A stretch of 64,000 nt of DNA. Source: Macrostomum hystrix. Taxonomy: Eukaryota; Platyhelminthes; Macrostomidae. The position numbers and the translations under genes are program-made. The notes under the pieces were generated by a model. It ran no database searches, was not told the DNA's origin, and saw only the letters and a list, made by a program, of their open reading frames with translations. Below, piece by piece: positions 1 through 10,097 of the stretch; within the stretch, counting starts at the first letter, position 1; every line of letters starts with the position of its first letter. Location: NCBI GenBank assembly GCA_950097015.1, contig CATNEN010000007.1, positions 4,764,001 to 4,828,000 of the forward strand, read 5' to 3'.

Positions 1-610
1 CTATCCTGAAGATATCCTATGAGGCTATCCTGAAGATATCCTATGTGGCTATCCAGAAGATATCCTATGAGGCTATCCTGAAGATATCCTATGAGGCTAT
101 CCTGAAGATATCCTATGAGGCTATCCTGAAGATATCCTATGAGGCTATCCTGAAGATATCCTATGAGGCTATCCTGAAGATAATCCTATGTGGCTATCCA
201 GAAGATATCCTATGAGGCTATCCTGAAGATATCCTATGAGGCTATCCTGAAGATATCCTATGTGGCTATCCTGAAGATATCCTATGTGGCTATCCTGAAG
301 ATATCCTATGTGGCTATCCTGAAGATATCCCATGTGGATATCCTGAAGATATCCCATGTGGCTATCCTGAAGATATCCTATGTGGCTATCCTGAAGATAT
401 CCTATGTGGCTATCCTGAAGATATCCCATGTGGCTATCCTGAAGATATCCTATGTGGCTATCCAGAAGATATCCTATGAGGCTATCCTGAAGATAATCCT
501 ATGTGGCTATCCAGAAGATATCCTATGAGGCTATCCTGAAGATATCCTATGAGGCTATCCTGAAGATATCCTATGTGGCTATCCTGAAGATATCCTATGT
601 GGCTATCCTA
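1..610. repeat. 24-bp minisatellite (copy 1, cut by window edge)
   Basis: Tandem array of a 24-bp unit containing GAAGATATCCTATG followed by AGGCTATCCT or TGGCTATCC(A/T). It is open in several frames on both strands because 24 is a multiple of three, but it has no sign of being a gene. The same array precedes the second metallothionein-like copy at 12550-13357. The left end lies outside the window. Confidence 0.95.
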
Positions 611-891
611 TGGAAGAAACCCAGCTGAAATGACACTGAAGACATCCGAAAAGGAACATATTTTACCCGGCTGAAGAGTGTAGTCGTCCTGAAGGAATCA
701 GCTGGGATTCATTCATCATGAATCTTAACTCAAGTTATCATTTGCGAGCTATCCAATAGATACACGCATTGACTTACGAGTCCTTTTTCATGAAGCTTGT
801 TGGTGTTTTAATATCTCATTGCGTCGATAGCAAACCAGTTTTTGCATACTCGAGCCCGCTCACATTGCCGCTCATGCAGAAAACCCCATTT

Positions 892-1127
892 ATGTGAATC
901 CGCATTCCCATCAAAGCTTGTACCAAGGCGATAAGCAGAAAGCGACTCCCATATTTTGGGAGCGCCCCGAGTTCTATGTGAGTCCAAACTGGGTTACAGC
1001 TTCAAACCAATTTGCAGCAGGTTTATGTGAAGCCTACCAGTCCTTATCGCATACTGACGGCGTGCCAAAGCCAAGAAACCATGACGGTGACCGGCACACA
1101 CCTCCTATTCAATTTTTCACTATAAAG
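892..1127 (+). promoter_or_regulatory. Promoter of giant metallothionein-like gene (copy 1)
   Basis: A TATA box (TATAAAG) lies at 1121-1127. Upstream are ATGTGA boxes at 892, 975 and 1025, the first fused to CGCATTCCCA (901-910). GATA-type sites are present: CGATAAG at 929-935 and the reverse CTTATCG at 1043-1049. The second Cys-repeat gene (10437) has the same ATGTGA+CGCATTCCCA box 227 bp before its TATA box, against 229 bp here. Its promoter also has TCTATGTGAG, TATGTGAAGC, CTTATCGC and AAGAAACC, as this one does. Such sharing between otherwise different upstream regions suggests a common regulator. GATA factors are known to drive nematode metallothionein genes; a role here is inference. 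Confidence 0.6.
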
Positions 1128-1183
1128 CTTAGCGGCTCCATGACATGCCAGAGCAAGCACTTAACAGGCTCTGTATAATCTAT

Positions 1184-1213
1184 CTATTTTTCACCTTGCT
1201 AACACTCCTACAG
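1184..1213 (+). promoter_or_regulatory. Possible trans- or cis-splice acceptor before the start codon
   Basis: A pyrimidine-rich stretch with a branch-point-like GCTAAC ends in CTCCTACAG at 1213, 17 bases before the ATG at 1231. With a TATA box at 1121, transcription would start near 1150, leaving too little room for a normal 5' exon. A spliced-leader acceptor fits. No leader gene was seen in the window. Confidence 0.4.
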
Positions 1214-1230
1214 CCACTGCAGCAACTATC

Positions 1231-3687
1231 ATGGAAATGGGTGACTGTGAAAAGTGCAAGAGCAACACATGCGGGTGCCGTGAATGCAAGTGCGAGAGCT
1301 GCAGTTGTAAGGACGGAGACTGCAAGGACTGCAAGTGTACTGACTGCAAGTGTACTGACTGCAAGTGCACCGACTGCAAGTGTACTGACAGCAAGTGCAC
1401 CGACTGCAAGTGCACTGACTGCAAGTGTTCCGACTGCAAGTGTACCGACTGCAAGTGTACCGATTGCAAGTGTACCGACTGCAAATGTACTGACTGCAAG
1501 TGTACCGACTGCAAGTGCACCGACTGCAAGTGTACCGACTGCAAGTGCACCGACTGCAAGTGCACCGACTGCAAGTGTACCGACTGCAAGTGCACCGACT
1601 GCAAGTGTACCGACTGCAAATGTACTGACTGCAAGTGCACCGACTGCAAGTGTACCGACTGCAAGTGTACCGACTGCAAGTGCACCGACTGCAAGTGCAC
1701 CGACTGCAAGTGTACCGACTCCAAGTGTGACACCCGCAAGTGCCGTGAATGCAAGTGCGAGAGCTGCAGTTGCAAAGACGGAGACTGCAAAGACTGCAAG
1801 TGCACCGACTGCAAGTGCACTGACTGCAAGTGTTCCGACTGCAAGTGTACCGACTGCAAGTGTACCGACTGCAAGTGCACCGACTGCAAGTGTACCGACT
1901 GCAAGTGTACCGACTGCAAGTGCACCGACTGCAAGTGCACCGACTGCAAGTGTACCGACTCCAAGTGTGACACCCGCAAGTGCCGTGAATGCAAGTGCGA
2001 GAGCTGCAGTTGCAAAGACGGAGACTGCAAAGACTGCAAGTGCACCGACTGCAAGTGCACTGACTGCAAGTGTTCCGACTGCAAGTGTACCGACTGCAAG
2101 TGTACCGACTGCAAGTGCACCGACTGCAAGTGCACCGACTGCAAGTGCACCGACTGCAAGTGTACCGACTGCAAGTGCACCGACTGCAAGTGTACCGACT
2201 GCAAATGTACTGACTGCAAGTGCACCGACTGCAAGTGTACCGACTGCAAGTGCACCGACTGCAAGTGCACCGACTGCAAGTGCACCGACTGCAAGTGCAC
2301 CGACTGCAAGTGTACCGACTGCAAGTGCACCGACTGCAAGTGTACCGACTGCAAATGTACCGACTGCAAGTGCACCGACTGCAAGTGTACCGACTGCAAA
2401 TGTACTGACTGCAAGTGCACCGACTGCAAGTGTACCGACTGCAAGTGTACCGACTGCAAGTGCACCGACTGCAAGTGCACCGACTGCAAGTGTACCGACT
2501 CCAAGTGTGACACCCGCAAGTGCCGTGAATGCAAGTGCGAGAGCTGCAGTTGCAAAGACGGAGACTGCAAAGACTGCAAGTGCACCGACTGCAAGTGCAC
2601 CGACTGCAAGTGCACTGACTGCAAGTGTTCCGACTGCAAGTGTACCGACTGCAAGTGTACCGACTGCAAGTGCACCGACTGCAAGTGTACCGACTGCAAG
2701 TGTACCGACTGCAAGTGCACCGACTGCAAGTGCACCGACTGCAAGTGTACCGACTCCAAGTGTGACACCCGCAAGTGCCGTGAATGCAAGTGCGAGAGCT
2801 GCAGTTGCAAAGACGGAGACTGCAAAGACTGCAAGTGCACCGACTGCAAGTGCACCGACTGCAAGTGTACCGACTGCAAGTGCACCGACTGCAAGTGCAC
2901 CGACTGCAAGTGCACCGACTGCAAGTGCACCGACTGCAAGTGTACCGACTGCAAGTGCACCGACTGCAAGTGTACCGACTGCAAATGTACCGACTGCAAG
3001 TGCACCGACTGCAAGTGTACCGACTGCAAATGTACTGACTGCAAGTGCACCGACTGCAAGTGTACCGACTGCAAGTGTACCGACTGCAAGTGCACCGACT
3101 GCAAGTGCACCGACTGCAAGTGTACCGACTCCAAGTGTGACACCCGCAAGTGCCGTGAATGCAAGTGCGAGAGCTGCAGTTGCAAAGACGGAGACTGCAA
3201 AGACTGCAAGTGCACCGACTGCAAGTGCACCGACTGCAAGTGCACTGACTGCAAGTGTTCCGACTGCAAGTGTACCGACTGCAAGTGTACCGACTGCAAG
3301 TGCACCGACTGCAAGTGCACCGATTGCAAGTGTACCGACTGCAAGTGCACCGACTGCAAGTGCACCGACTGCAAGTGTACCGACTGCAAGTGCTCCGACT
3401 GCAAGTGTACCGACTGCAAGTGTACCGACTGCAAGTGTACCGACTGCAAGTGTACTGACAGCAAGTGCACCGACTGCAAGTGTGACACCCGCAAGTGCCG
3501 TGAATGCAAGTGCGAGAGCTGCAGTTGCAAAGACGGAGACTGCAAAGACTGCAAGTGTTCCGACTGCAAGTGCTCCGACTGCAAGTGTACCGACTGCAAG
3601 TGTACCGACTGCAAGTGTACTGACAGCAAGTGCAATGACTGTAAGTGTGACACCTGCAAGTGCCGTGAATGCAAGTGCGAGAGCTGA
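1231..3687 (+). CDS. Giant metallothionein-like Cys-repeat protein, copy 1
   Basis: 818 residues starting MEMGDCEKCKSNTCGC, with about two in five residues cysteine. The body is built from the 5-residue unit CKCTD (15 bp). Runs of it are divided by a cap block, CRECKCESCSCKDGDC, which follows SKCDTRKC near residues 165, 245, 425, 509, 635 and 749. The N-terminus also carries a cap block, giving about seven modules of unequal length. CxC and CxxC spacing, Lys richness and lack of aromatic residues are metallothionein hallmarks, so cytosolic binding of zinc, cadmium or copper thiolate clusters is inferred. Unit-to-unit changes are mostly silent in this frame (TGT/TGC, ACC/ACT, GAC/GAT, AAG/AAA) but alter residues in the other long open frames, which supports this frame. 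Usual metallothioneins are well under 100 residues, so the size is exceptional. The stop replaces a Cys codon (see findings). No close family member is recognised. Confidence 0.8.
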   Translation: MEMGDCEKCKSNTCGCRECKCESCSCKDGDCKDCKCTDCKCTDCKCTDCKCTDSKCTDCKCTDCKCSDCKCTDCKCTDCKCTDCKCTDCKCTDCKCTDCKCTDCKCTDCKCTDCKCTDCKCTDCKCTDCKCTDCKCTDCKCTDCKCTDCKCTDCKCTDCKCTDSKCDTRKCRECKCESCSCKDGDCKDCKCTDCKCTDCKCSDCKCTDCKCTDCKCTDCKCTDCKCTDCKCTDCKCTDCKCTDSKCDTRKCRECKCESCSCKDGDCKDCKCTDCKCTDCKCSDCKCTDCKCTDCKCTDCKCTDCKCTDCKCTDCKCTDCKCTDCKCTDCKCTDCKCTDCKCTDCKCTDCKCTDCKCTDCKCTDCKCTDCKCTDCKCTDCKCTDCKCTDCKCTDCKCTDCKCTDCKCTDCKCTDCKCTDCKCTDSKCDTRKCRECKCESCSCKDGDCKDCKCTDCKCTDCKCTDCKCSDCKCTDCKCTDCKCTDCKCTDCKCTDCKCTDCKCTDCKCTDSKCDTRKCRECKCESCSCKDGDCKDCKCTDCKCTDCKCTDCKCTDCKCTDCKCTDCKCTDCKCTDCKCTDCKCTDCKCTDCKCTDCKCTDCKCTDCKCTDCKCTDCKCTDCKCTDCKCTDCKCTDSKCDTRKCRECKCESCSCKDGDCKDCKCTDCKCTDCKCTDCKCSDCKCTDCKCTDCKCTDCKCTDCKCTDCKCTDCKCTDCKCTDCKCSDCKCTDCKCTDCKCTDCKCTDSKCTDCKCDTRKCRECKCESCSCKDGDCKDCKCSDCKCSDCKCTDCKCTDCKCTDSKCNDCKCDTCKCRECKCES

Positions 3688-3772
3688 AGTTGCAAAGGAC
3701 GGAGACTGCAAAGACTGCAAGTGTTCCGACTGCAAGTGCTCCGACTGCAGGTGTGACACCTGCAAATTATAG
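3688..3772 (+). pseudogene. Decayed C-terminal tail of the Cys-repeat gene (copy 1)
   Basis: After the TGA at 3685-3687 the same repeat continues. The TGA stands where other modules have TGC (GAGAGCTGC). One extra G follows in AAAGGACGG, after which the Cys-repeat code resumes one frame over as DGDCKDCKCSDCKC and ends at a TAG at 3770-3772. The tail is therefore a former part of the protein, lost by a nonsense change and then a frameshift. The duplicate copy has the same two changes. Confidence 0.7.
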
Positions 3773-5489
3773 TTCGAGAGCTGCGAGTGCGAGGACGTAG
3801 CCTGCATGCAATGATGGCATTAAAGGCTAAAGATAGCTATCACAAGTGCAATTCTAGAACTGACAGAAAATTTCGAAGTGGAAGAAACCTCGGTCTAACA
3901 TTATTTTGATTTACAATCAGCCATTAAGTGCTTTTTACGTTCATTTTTGAGGGAATAATATCTAATTTGAGTTACATAATATGCTGCATTGATTTGACTT
4001 CTTTATATTTTGCTGCTGTTGATTTTACTCGTACTTTCTTATTTATAGTTCACGTCCTTGCTTGATTTCGCAGCCATCTCCACTTTCAAGTTTGATTGCT
4101 TAAGACAGAGTGCACATTTCCAATTTTTTTAAATAAACGTTAATTTGAAGCTAGCTTCTAAATGGACTTCGGAAACGCGATGAGACACATGCAGATATTG
4201 TTAAGAACTTGGCAACGGCAAGCTTGCGGCCTTAGGCCTAACAACTTATAAGATTTATAAAAACCGCCATTTTGGAGTTAGATGAAATTGAGTCAAAATC
4301 AGTACAACAGAATCGTATACAATTTATCAATGTAATTGCTTAATGGATTATCGTAATTAATTGCTGACGATACATATAAATTTACTGAAACTGTGGCCGA
4401 TTGCAAGCTAATCCATTGTGCGACAGCTGTGGCAGCTCATAGCGAAGTACACAGTGTTGTAACGTTTTGAACAAAGGAACATACAGTTTTATTTGAAAAA
4501 ACTGTTCCGACGAGCAAGACAACTATGTGGTCGGCGACCGTTAAAATGCAGCGTGGTACAAACCGAAATTTTGTGCTCTTTAAAACCTGGAAATCGATAC
4601 AAAAAGCTGGAATTGACAGCGGCTGCACGCTGCACTGCAGTCATTTATATGTTGTATTGTATGTGTTTTCTCAATGAGTTCTCGGTCACCCCGCCCAGAT
4701 GAGTTTAAGAAAGTAGAACCACATAGTGAAGTTTTCTATACTATTTTAATAATATATAGGAGCTGCTCTGATCTGCTCTGCAGCCCTCAACAACCCAGAC
4801 TAGAGAATATTATATGTTTAACGACAACTTGCGTGTGAAAGCCACAAACCTTGGCTGGATCATCTCAAGCATCCTTAGAGACTTTCTGCAAACCTTTATA
4901 CAACGTGCCGAACACTGGGTGTGTATAGCTTTGCTTTCTTCTAAAATCGTTAATTCCAAAAACCGTAGATCGCTGCAAATAGTAGTCATCTTCGACAGCA
5001 GACGAAACAGTGTAAACACTGTAAAGCATCGAGTCACTGCTTCCGGAATCAAACCTAATAACCTTTAGGAAGCAAACCTAGATGTTATCCTTGATCATAT
5101 GTTACACTCGAAACAAAATCACCAAATCTCTTACGACGCTGTCGAATCTGCAAAGAAAATAATTTACGATAGAATCTCGGACTTGCGATAACTAAGTATT
5201 TTAACTAACAAATATACATACATGCTTTTGGGTCCTACAAGCATAAAATTGTCTGACAATTTTTTATGTAAATAACATTAATTGAAAAAATTCCGACTGG
5301 CAAAATAGTGCTTTTAAGCTATTTTGACTTAACAGGAACCTGAAAAAAAGTCTAAAAAGTTTTCTTGATTTATAAGTAACTTATTAGGCCCCTACTACTA
5401 AATAATTAAGCGTTGTGGTTCAGCAACAAGCGTATACGTTTTCCTGTCGTATTTAATATTAAATGTTAAATGTACTGTCATTTATAGAC
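3773..5489. other. AT-rich 3' flank with polyadenylation signal
   Basis: A candidate AATAAA lies at 4132-4137, about 445 bp after the stop of the Cys-repeat gene. Short open frames at 4437-5068 on both strands have no recognisable product. One plus-strand stretch (about 4783-5188) follows an acceptor-like CTGCTCTGCAG and is open except for one TAG at 5066-5068, but its AT-rich codons do not resemble the real genes here. Confidence 0.5.
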
Positions 5490-5491
5490 TA

Positions 5492-6135
5492 GGGTAATGT
5501 ATCATCAACCAAACAAGAATGTGTATTTTTTTAACTTCAAACCTAAGCTACAGATTTTCTATTTTAGATATCATGATAAATCAAAAGCCAAGTTATAGAA
5601 AACAGTTACATCTTTCTAAAAAGTATCTGCTTTTGCTAATTTATCAAATATAAAAAAAGTTATTCCTGCTTTTTATCTAAAACCGAACAATGATTTTCAT
5701 GTATCTTCAAACCAAACAGAGAATTTGATGTTTGGTTTTACAATTTGAGTGAGTGGTTTAATCTTATTTTAAGGATGGAACTATCATGAATTATGTAATT
5801 TGAAAGCATTTTTCATGCTCTATAAATAACTACATTTATGGTCATTTAATTGGTAAGCAACCACATACAATCTTCATCTAAAGTACATACTGAAAAAATG
5901 TTGTTAAAAAGTATGCTTTTGCAATAAAAATTTCTACTGAATCATCAATATCTTTCTTTCCTCTTAATGCTTCATTGCACATCATGCCTCAGCTTGTAGA
6001 TAATTTCTTCAACTTTCAAATTAGTTGTTCTGTGAAACACAATAGCTTGTTTCTATCTTGCACGAGACCAAGGAAGAAGAAAAAAATTCTTGTTTGGTTT
6101 TGAAGATACACTGTTCGGTTGATGATACATTACCC
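5492..6135. mobile_element. MITE-like element with TA target duplication (copy 1)
   Basis: Inverted ends GGGTAATGTATCATCAACC (left, 5492) match the reverse complement at the right end (to 6135), each flanked by TA (5490-5491 and 6136-6137). The length is 644 bp, there is no coding capacity, and the interior carries more copies of a CTTCAAA(A)CCAAACA motif. These traits fit a non-autonomous Tc1/mariner-type element. It is repeated in the duplicate at 18239-18881. Confidence 0.65.
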
Positions 6136-6137
6136 TA

Positions 6138-7252
6138 TACCAAAGCCGTTTGATAACAACTTTAGCTTTGTACAAGCAAGCAAGATTTTCATTTTTAGTA
6201 TATTTTGTATGTAATAGGCCTAGGCCCTATTGACACCTACACTATTTAGATGACTTACCTACTGACTTAACCTTGTTACACTTTTTCTGCGTCTACATAA
6301 ATTGCGATAATAATATATGCCACTATTGACACACCATTATGCCTCAAGGAGTCTAGGGTGTATGCCTAGACATACTAAATAGCTAAATGGTCCCTAGGCT
6401 ACCCTACACAATGCACTGCACTTACACACTAGGCCTAGTCTACATTAGGCCATGTTATAGATGCTTGGCTTAAATACACAGTGGACTTTTATAACTAACT
6501 AGGCCTACTGGAAATTCTGCCTACTGTTTTATTAAGTATAAGTAATGAAACTTCTTTATAGTAAAACTATAAACAATTACTAACACAACCAATGGCAACA
6601 AGCTACTCAGATGGCATAGTAGTGTGCCACCCATTAAATAATTTTGCAAAATGTAACAAGGCAAGAATAAATCATATTTTTCTCCCAGTCCCTCCTGCCC
6701 TTTCTCTTCTCTCTTTCTCTTTGGTTTTGACCATGGACATGGCCATGCAGTGCCATGTTGTTTAAAAAACTTGTGTAATTTCAAGTCTTTAACAAAGCAA
6801 GTTTGTTGTCTTTCAAAAATGCAAAAATTTCAGAATAACATATGTGCAAAGCTAGAGGATTGCCAGTCTACTATACATATATAGCCAGCAAGTTTTATAT
6901 ACATATTTTCATATAATACATAAAATATTTCTTAAATACTTAGTTGTTTTTTTGATTTGGGTGTTTTTCAGTTGAATTATTTTCAAAACCTGAAAATGCT
7001 ACTTTTTATGATTAGCCATTCCAAAAAAATATAAATTCAAAGAATATCAATCATTGAAATTATTTAGGCTTTTTACTTTTTATACTATTATTTAATATTT
7101 TCTTATCAATCATTGACATAATTTATTACTTTTTTAGTTATTTAAAGCATAAGTACAAACCATTTATAAAATGATTTTTTCTTATACGAGTTTTCTCGTT
7201 CTTTCTCTTGTAGACTATAATATACTCATAGCTATGGTTATCCTAGTTTATT
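6138..7252. other. AT-rich intergenic DNA
   Basis: No gene is recognisable. The stretch 6220-6510 has several palindromic TAGGCCTA words. An 87-codon minus-strand frame at 6521-6784 has no family resemblance and is not supported. Confidence 0.5.
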
Positions 7253-9632
7253 TCTGGTAGCTACAGAGGATCAGCCCTCCTGTTTCTGGTAGCTACAGAG
7301 GATCAGCCCTCCTGTTTCTGTTAGCTACAGAGGATCAGCCCTCCTTGTTCTGTTAGCTACAGAGGATCAGCCCTCCTTGTTCTGTTAGCTACAGAGGATC
7401 AGCCCTCCTGCTTCTGGTAGCTACAGAGGATCAGCCCTCCTTGTTTCTTGTAGCTACAGAGGATCAGCCCTCCTGTTTCTGGTAGCTACAGAGGATCAGC
7501 CCTCCTGTTTCTGGTAGCTACAGAGGATCAGCCCCCCTGTTTCTGGTAGCTACAGAGTATCAGCCCCCCTTGTTCTGTTAGCTACAGAGGATCAGCCCTC
7601 CTTGTTCTGGTAGCTACAGAGGATCAGCCCCCCTTGTTCTGTTAGCTACAGAGGATCAGCCCTCCTGTTTCTGGTAGCTACAGAGGATCAGCCCTCCTGT
7701 TTCTGGTAGCTACAGAGGATCAGCCCTCCTGTTTCTGGTAGCTACAGAGGATCAGCCCTCCTGTTTCTGGTAGCTACAGAGGATCAGCCCCCCCTGTTTC
7801 TGGTAGCTACAGAGTATCAGCCCCCCTTGTTCTGTTAGCTACAGAGGATCAGCCCTCCTGTTTCTGGTAGCTACAGAGGATCAGCCCTCCTGTTTCTGGT
7901 AGCTACAGAGGATCAGCCCTCCTGTTTCTGGTAGCTACAGAGGATCAGCCCTCCTGTTTCTGGTAGCTACAGAGGATCAGCCCTCCTTGTTTCTTGTAGC
8001 TACAGAGGATCAGCCCTCCTTGTTCGGTTAGCTACAGAGGATCAGCCCTCCTTGTTTCTGGTAGCTACAGAGGATCAGCCCCCCTTGTTCTGTTAGCTAC
8101 AGAGGATCAGCCCTCCTGTTTCTGTTAGCTACAGAGGATCAGCCCTCCTTGTTTCTGGTAGCTACAGAGGATCAGCCCCCCTTGTTCTGTTAGCTACAGA
8201 GGATCAGCCCTCCTGTTTCTGTTAGCTACAGAGGATCAGCCCTCCTTGTTCTGTTAGCTACAGAGGATCAGCCCTCCTTGTTCTGTTAGCTACAGAGGAT
8301 CAGCCCTCCTGCTTCTGGTAGCTACAGAGGATCAGCCCTCCTTGTTTCTTGTAGCTACAGAGGATCAGCCCTCCTGCTTCTGGTAGCTACAGAGGATCAG
8401 CCCTCCTTGTTTCTGGTAGCTACAGAGGATCAGCCCTCCTGCTTCTGGTAGCTACAGAGGATCAGCCCTCCTTGTTTCTTGTAGCTACAGAGGATCAGCC
8501 CTCCTTGTTCGGTTAGCTACAGAGGATCAGCCCTCCTTGTTTCTGGTAGCTACAGAGGATCAGCCCCCCTTGTTCTGTTAGCTACAGAGGATCAGCCCCC
8601 CTTGTTCTGGTAGCTACAGAGGATCAGCCCCCCTTGTTCTGTTAGCTACAGAGGATCAGCCCTCCTGTTTCTGTTAGCTACAGAGGATCAGCCCTCCTTG
8701 TTTCTGGTAGCTACAGAGGATCAGCCCCCCTTGTTCTGTTAGCTACAGAGGATCAGCCCTCCTGTTTCTGTTAGCTACAGAGGATCAGCCCTCCTTGTTC
8801 TGTTAGCTACAGAGGATCAGCCCTCCTTGTTCTGTTAGCTACAGAGGATCAGCCCTCCTTGTTCTGTTAGCTACAGAGGATCAGCCCTCCTGCTTCTGGT
8901 AGCTACAGAGGATCAGCCCTCCTTGTTTCTTGTAGCTACAGAGGATCAGCCCTCCTGCTTCTGGTAGCTACAGAGGATCAGCCCTCCTTGTTTCTGGTAG
9001 CTACAGAGGATCAGCCCTCCTGCTTCTGGTAGCTACAGAGGATCAGCCCTCCTTGTTTCTTGTAGCTACAGAGGATCAGCCCTCCTTGTTCGGTTAGCTA
9101 CAGAGGATCAGCCCTCCTTGTTTCTGGTAGCTACAGAGGATCAGCCCTCCTTGTTCTGTTAGCTACAGAGGATCAGCCCCCCTTGTTCTGTTAGCTACAG
9201 AGGATCAGCCCCCCTGTTTCTGGTAGCTACAGAGGATCAGCCCTCCTTGTTTCTGGTAGCTACAGAGGATCAGCCCCCCTTGTTCTGTTAGCTACAGAGG
9301 ATCAGCCCTCCTTGTTTCTTGTAGCTACAGAGGATCAGCCCTCCTTGTTCGGTTAGCTACAGAGGATCAGCCCTCCTTGTTTCTGGTAGCTACAGAGGAT
9401 CAGCCCCCCTTGTTCTGTTAGCTACAGAGGATCAGCCCCCCTTGTTCTGTTAGCTAGAGGATCAGCCCTCCTGTTTTTGGTAGCTACAGAGGATCAGCCC
9501 TCCTTGTTCTGTTAGCTACAGAGGATCAGCCCCCCTTGTTCTGTTAGCTAGAGGATCAGCCCTCCTGTTTTTGGTAGCTACAGAGGATCAGCCCTGCTGG
9601 TTCTGGTAGCTACACGGTATCCACCCTCCTGG
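7253..9632. repeat. 32-bp minisatellite upstream of the second Cys-repeat gene
   Basis: About 75 tandem copies of a 32-bp unit with the core TAGCTACAGAGGATCAGCCC followed by a variable pyrimidine stretch (TCCTGTTTCTG, TCCTTGTTCTG, TCCTTGTTTCTTG, TCCTTGTTCGG). Variants recur in the same order in blocks near 7985, 8468, 9055 and 9305, a higher-order repeat that shows block-wise amplification. Confidence 0.95.
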
Positions 9633-9654
9633 TGGATAGCGAATAGCAAACGTA

Positions 9655-9722
9655 GTAGCCTAGTAGTTAGAGTGGTTGACTCACGACTTAAGGGTTAAGG
9701 GACTCACGGCATCGATTCCCGA
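9655..9722 (+). other. tRNA-like sequence (RNA polymerase III box pair)
   Basis: A-box-like TAGTAGTTAGAGTGG and B-box-like GGCATCGATTCCC (9708-9720) sit at tRNA-like spacing, but the arms do not pair well enough for a working tRNA. It may be the head of a tRNA-derived SINE. Similar remnants lie at 41055-41130 and 58225-58285. Confidence 0.35.
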
Positions 9723-10097
9723 CTTCACTTGAACAATTGGAGTAATTGATTGATTAACAGTCTGGTTTAATGAAATATTGAAATAGCTGCGGCTGTGCTG
9801 TTGGCTGCTCATCTGGCCCAATTAGGGCAATGTGTAGTAAATTATTGTTTTATGTATTGAGGCGCACAAAAAGAAACAAAACTTTCAAATACGTGCCTGG
9901 AGGTATTATTATTAATTAATGCTTAATTATTCTAAGTGGCAGAATTTTTTACCCTGATTTTGAGACAACTTGCAGTCAAGCATCGACTTGGGGAAATTGT
10001 GCCCACCGAACAAAGTATTTCGTCAGCCCAACGTATACAGCACGTTAGATAGCGAAATCTCATGATTCCCAACTTTGCCCCATAGCGACGCCCACAA

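Larger units (their letters stand above)
1..7252. repeat. Long near-identical duplication, copy 1
   Basis: Positions 1-7252 reappear at 12748-19998. The offset is 12747 over most of the length and 12746 after one missing A in a run of A near 6085/18832. No other difference was seen by eye. Copy 1 is followed directly by the 32-bp minisatellite at 7253; copy 2 runs into unique sequence before the adducin gene. The segment contains a 24-bp array, the giant Cys-repeat gene, a MITE-like element and AT-rich DNA. The left boundary is outside the window. Confidence 0.95.

Noticed and set aside
1-610. Telomeric or centromeric satellite
   Set aside because: The unit is not a telomere motif, and the array is only several hundred bases next to genes.
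1145-3807. Long Ala/Ser/Pro/Thr, Leu/Val/Gly and Gln/His/Ser repeat frames overlapping the Cys-repeat gene on both strands
   Set aside because: They stay open only because the unit is 15 bp. Unit variation changes residues in these frames but is silent in the Cys frame. The same holds for the duplicate at 13892-16554.
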